Below are positions 6,573 to 8,208 of a stretch of DNA of 8,208 nucleotides, in pieces (the stretch's first letter is position 1; each line of letters starts with the position of its first letter). A model generated the notes under the pieces. That model saw only the letters and a list, made by a program, of their open reading frames with translations. It searched no databases and was not told the DNA's origin. Origin of the DNA: Accumulibacter sp. Lineage in GTDB: Bacteria > Pseudomonadota > Gammaproteobacteria > Burkholderiales > Rhodocyclaceae. The DNA lies in NCBI GenBank assembly GCA_031274075.1, contig JAISQQ010000140.1, forward strand, positions 1 through 8,208. The letters are read 5' to 3'. A program made the position numbers and the translations under genes.

Positions 6573-6667
6573 GAAACCGTCGTTGTTTTCAAGCATACCG
6601 GTCGACTTTACGTTCGTGGAGCGCGCTCCCAGAAAAGATCGAAACAGCTTCCAAAACAAAACGCCCC
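6573..6667. other. Unassigned spacer in the convergent intergenic region
   Basis: About 95 bases between the inverted repeat and the terminator. An open plus-strand frame runs through it but continues antisense into the symporter gene, and I recognise no protein, RNA or regulatory site. Confidence 0.4.
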
Positions 6668-6700
6668 AAAAAAAACCTCTGCCAGCGGCGCTGGCAGAGG
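6668..6700 (-). terminator. Strong intrinsic terminator of the symporter gene
   Basis: CCTCTGCCAGC (6676-6686) and GCTGGCAGAGG (6690-6700) form an 11-bp perfect stem with a 3-base loop, followed on the minus strand by eight Ts (A-run 6668-6675). It lies 23 bases after the symporter stop. On the plus strand the stem is followed by TCTTCTC, so weak termination of the converging ABC operon is also possible. Confidence 0.92.
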
Positions 6701-6723
6701 TCTTCTCGCAGCCTATTTGGCGT

Positions 6724-8031
6724 TTACGCGCCAGGAGCGGCTTGACTGCTCCACTTCGTCTCGTCGAGCTCGCCTTCGGTCTTCGCGACGATGGCCGTAC
6801 AGGCGATGTCGCCGCCGACGTTCAGGCAGGTGCGGCCCATGTCGAGCAGGGCGTCGATGCCCAGGATCATCGCGTAGGCCGCGGCAATCGCCGATCCCGC
6901 CTCGACCTTCATGCCGATCGATTCGAGCACCATCAGCAGCATGATGGCGCCGGCGCCGGGCACGCCCGCAGTGCCGATGGCGGCGAGCGTGGCGGTGGTG
7001 ACGACGATCCATTGCTGGTCCACGGTCAGTGGATGCCCCGTGGCGTAGCCGATGAACATGGCGCAAACGCCCAGGTAAATGGCGGTGCCGTTCATGTTGA
7101 CGGTGGCCCCCAGGGGCAACGTGAAGGAGGAGATCGAACGCGGGATACCCAGGTTCTCTTCCGCGCAGCGCAGGCTGACGGGCAGCGTGCCGCTCGAAGA
7201 GCGCGTCACGAAGGCGGTGATCAGCGCTTCGTTGGCCCCCTTGAGGAAGGTGAACAAACCGAGCCGGAACACGGCCAGCAGGCCGCCGTAGCCAAGGATC
7301 ACCAGGGCGATGAAGGCGAGGTAGCAGGTCAGCGTGACGAGCAGCAGCGGGCCGAGCGCGCTGGGTCCCTGCCGGGCGAAGACGATGGCGATCAGGAAGA
7401 ACACGCCGATCGGCGCGTATTCCATGATGCCGCGCACGATCTTGTACATCGTCTCGGCGGCGGCATTGACCACTTCGAACAGCGCGTCCGCGCCCTTGGC
7501 CAGGGTGGCGTCCTTGGAATCCTTGAGAAGGGATATGGCGATGCCGAACACGATGGCGAAGAAAATGATCGGCAGTACGTCGGCCTTGGCCAGCGATTCG
7601 ACCGGGTTGGTCGGAATGATGTTGAGGAAGATGTCCGCCAGCGCGGGAGGCTTGCGTTCCACGGCTTTCGCCCCTTCCGAGCCAACGATGTTCATGCCCG
7701 ATCCAGGCTGGAAGAGGTTGGCGAAAATCAGGCCCAGCGCCACCGACAGCGCCGACGTCACCAGATAGAAGCCGACGATCTTGAGACCGACGCGCCCCAG
7801 CCGCGAGGGCGCGATGCTCGCCGCGCCGCCGATCAGCGAGAACAGGATGACGGGCACGACGATCATCTTGAGCAGACGGATGAAGATGTCTCCCAAAAAG
7901 CTCGTGTTGGCGATGAACGCCTTGGTCGTCTCCGGACTGCCGTAGCCGAGAATGATCCCGACGATACAACCGGCGACCAGGCCAATGAGAATCCGTACCA
8001 GCAGATTCGTTTTGAAATACCAGTCAAGCAT
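6724..8031 (-). CDS. Acidic amino acid (Glu/Asp-type) cation symporter, DAACS family
   Basis: A 435-residue inner-membrane secondary transporter that imports glutamate/aspartate or related dicarboxylates with cations. The family fold is clear: hairpin 1 RSSSGTLP (277-284), helix 7 NMNGTAIY (312-319), hairpin 2 GTAGVPGAG (353-361) and helix 8 DALLDMGRTCLNVGGD (393-408). By comparison with archaeal GltPh, Arg400 matches the carboxylate-binding Arg397, Asp397 the amino-binding Asp394, and Thr401 the Thr398. C4-dicarboxylate DctA proteins, as I recall, have Ser and Ala at the latter two positions, so an amino acid substrate is favoured. Na+-site residues Tyr89, Thr92, Ser93, Asn312 and Asp408 are present, but the usual Asp of NMDGT is Asn314. 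The start is supported by AAGGAG 6 bases upstream. Length is normal, and the gene stands alone with its own terminator. Confidence 0.92.
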   Translation of the reverse strand: MLDWYFKTNLLVRILIGLVAGCIVGIILGYGSPETTKAFIANTSFLGDIFIRLLKMIVVPVILFSLIGGAASIAPSRLGRVGLKIVGFYLVTSALSVALGLIFANLFQPGSGMNIVGSEGAKAVERKPPALADIFLNIIPTNPVESLAKADVLPIIFFAIVFGIAISLLKDSKDATLAKGADALFEVVNAAAETMYKIVRGIMEYAPIGVFFLIAIVFARQGPSALGPLLLVTLTCYLAFIALVILGYGGLLAVFRLGLFTFLKGANEALITAFVTRSSSGTLPVSLRCAEENLGIPRSISSFTLPLGATVNMNGTAIYLGVCAMFIGYATGHPLTVDQQWIVVTTATLAAIGTAGVPGAGAIMLLMVLESIGMKVEAGSAIAAAYAMILGIDALLDMGRTCLNVGGDIACTAIVAKTEGELDETKWSSQAAPGA

Positions 8032-8208
8032 TCCTTTCTCCTTCCTTTCGACAAAAATAGACTCAATGACCGAGAAAGACTACTGACCACCCCCTGTCCA
8101 GATACGCCCGCCTATCCTGGCGGATGCGGCACGGAATCCCCAAAGAGCGGAATTTACTTGCTGCCATCGAGCATTCTAATGAGATTTCCGGCAAAGTATA
8201 CGGTTTCA
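8032..8208 (-). promoter_or_regulatory. Upstream region of the symporter gene
   Basis: AAGGAG (minus strand, 8043-8038) is the symporter ribosome binding site. Farther up, CCGCC (8108-8112) and GGCGG (8119-8123) form a 5-bp hairpin with a 6-base loop. A TATACT on the minus strand (8200-8195) resembles a -10 box, but its -35 would fall outside the window. I found no convincing sigma-54 -24/-12 pair and no gene in these 177 bases. Confidence 0.4.

Noticed and set aside
6724..8031. Naming the symporter dctA
   Set aside because: The helix 8 residues Asp397 and Thr401 match amino acid transporters better than C4-dicarboxylate DctA.
8032..8208. Possible sigma-54 promoter upstream of the symporter
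   Set aside because: DctA-type genes are often sigma-54 dependent, so I looked for GG-N10-GC. The best match on the minus strand (GG, ATTCCGTGCC, GC) lacks the TGGCAC and TTGCA context.

Overview
The window holds six substantial protein genes on high-GC (roughly 60-65 %) DNA, interspersed with short palindromic repeats. The GC content, the protein families and the repeat types fit a betaproteobacterium, possibly of the Rhodocyclaceae (Dechloromonas/Azoarcus/Accumulibacter type). That placement is inference from general familiarity, because no rRNA or other phylogenetic marker is present.

Layout. (1) 44-1054, minus strand: a citrate lyase ligase (citC), with no other citrate lyase gene visible. 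Only 43 bases of sequence follow it before the window edge. Its 3' end runs into a short tandem-like repeat, and its ribosome binding site sits inside two overlapping, mutually exclusive perfect hairpins. (2) 1055-1456: a divergent intergenic region with a REP-like inverted repeat doublet, a TATAAT box and a 16-bp near-perfect palindrome just upstream of the next operon. (3) 1457-6355, plus strand: a tight four-gene ABC importer operon with gaps of 9-11 bp. It encodes a periplasmic binding protein, ATPase 1, a fused two-domain permease and ATPase 2. The genes belong to the Fe(III)/hexose-phosphate/2-aminoethylphosphonate importer group, and the substrate cannot be fixed from sequence. (4) 6356-6723: a convergent intergenic region with a possible 29-codon ORF coupled to the ATPase 2 stop, a 135-bp inverted repeat and a strong intrinsic terminator for the gene arriving from the right. 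(5) 6724-8031, minus strand: a glutamate/aspartate-type (DAACS family) cation symporter. (6) 8032-8208: its upstream region, with no gene seen.

How they work together. The ABC operon should make one complete uptake system: the binding protein captures a small anionic ligand or metal in the periplasm, the 12-helix fused permease forms the channel, and two different ATPases could pair as a heterodimer. The citrate lyase ligase activates citrate lyase by acetylating its acyl-carrier subunit, which implies anaerobic citrate use elsewhere in the genome. The symporter imports acidic amino acids or dicarboxylates. All three concern small carboxylated or anionic carbon sources, but nothing in the sequence shows co-regulation.

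I did not find a clearly new biological system. The points most worth a second look are the two-ATPase/one-fused-permease transporter whose second ATPase has an altered signature motif, the citC start-site hairpins, the palindrome upstream of the ABC operon, and the small ORF cut short by the 135-bp repeat.
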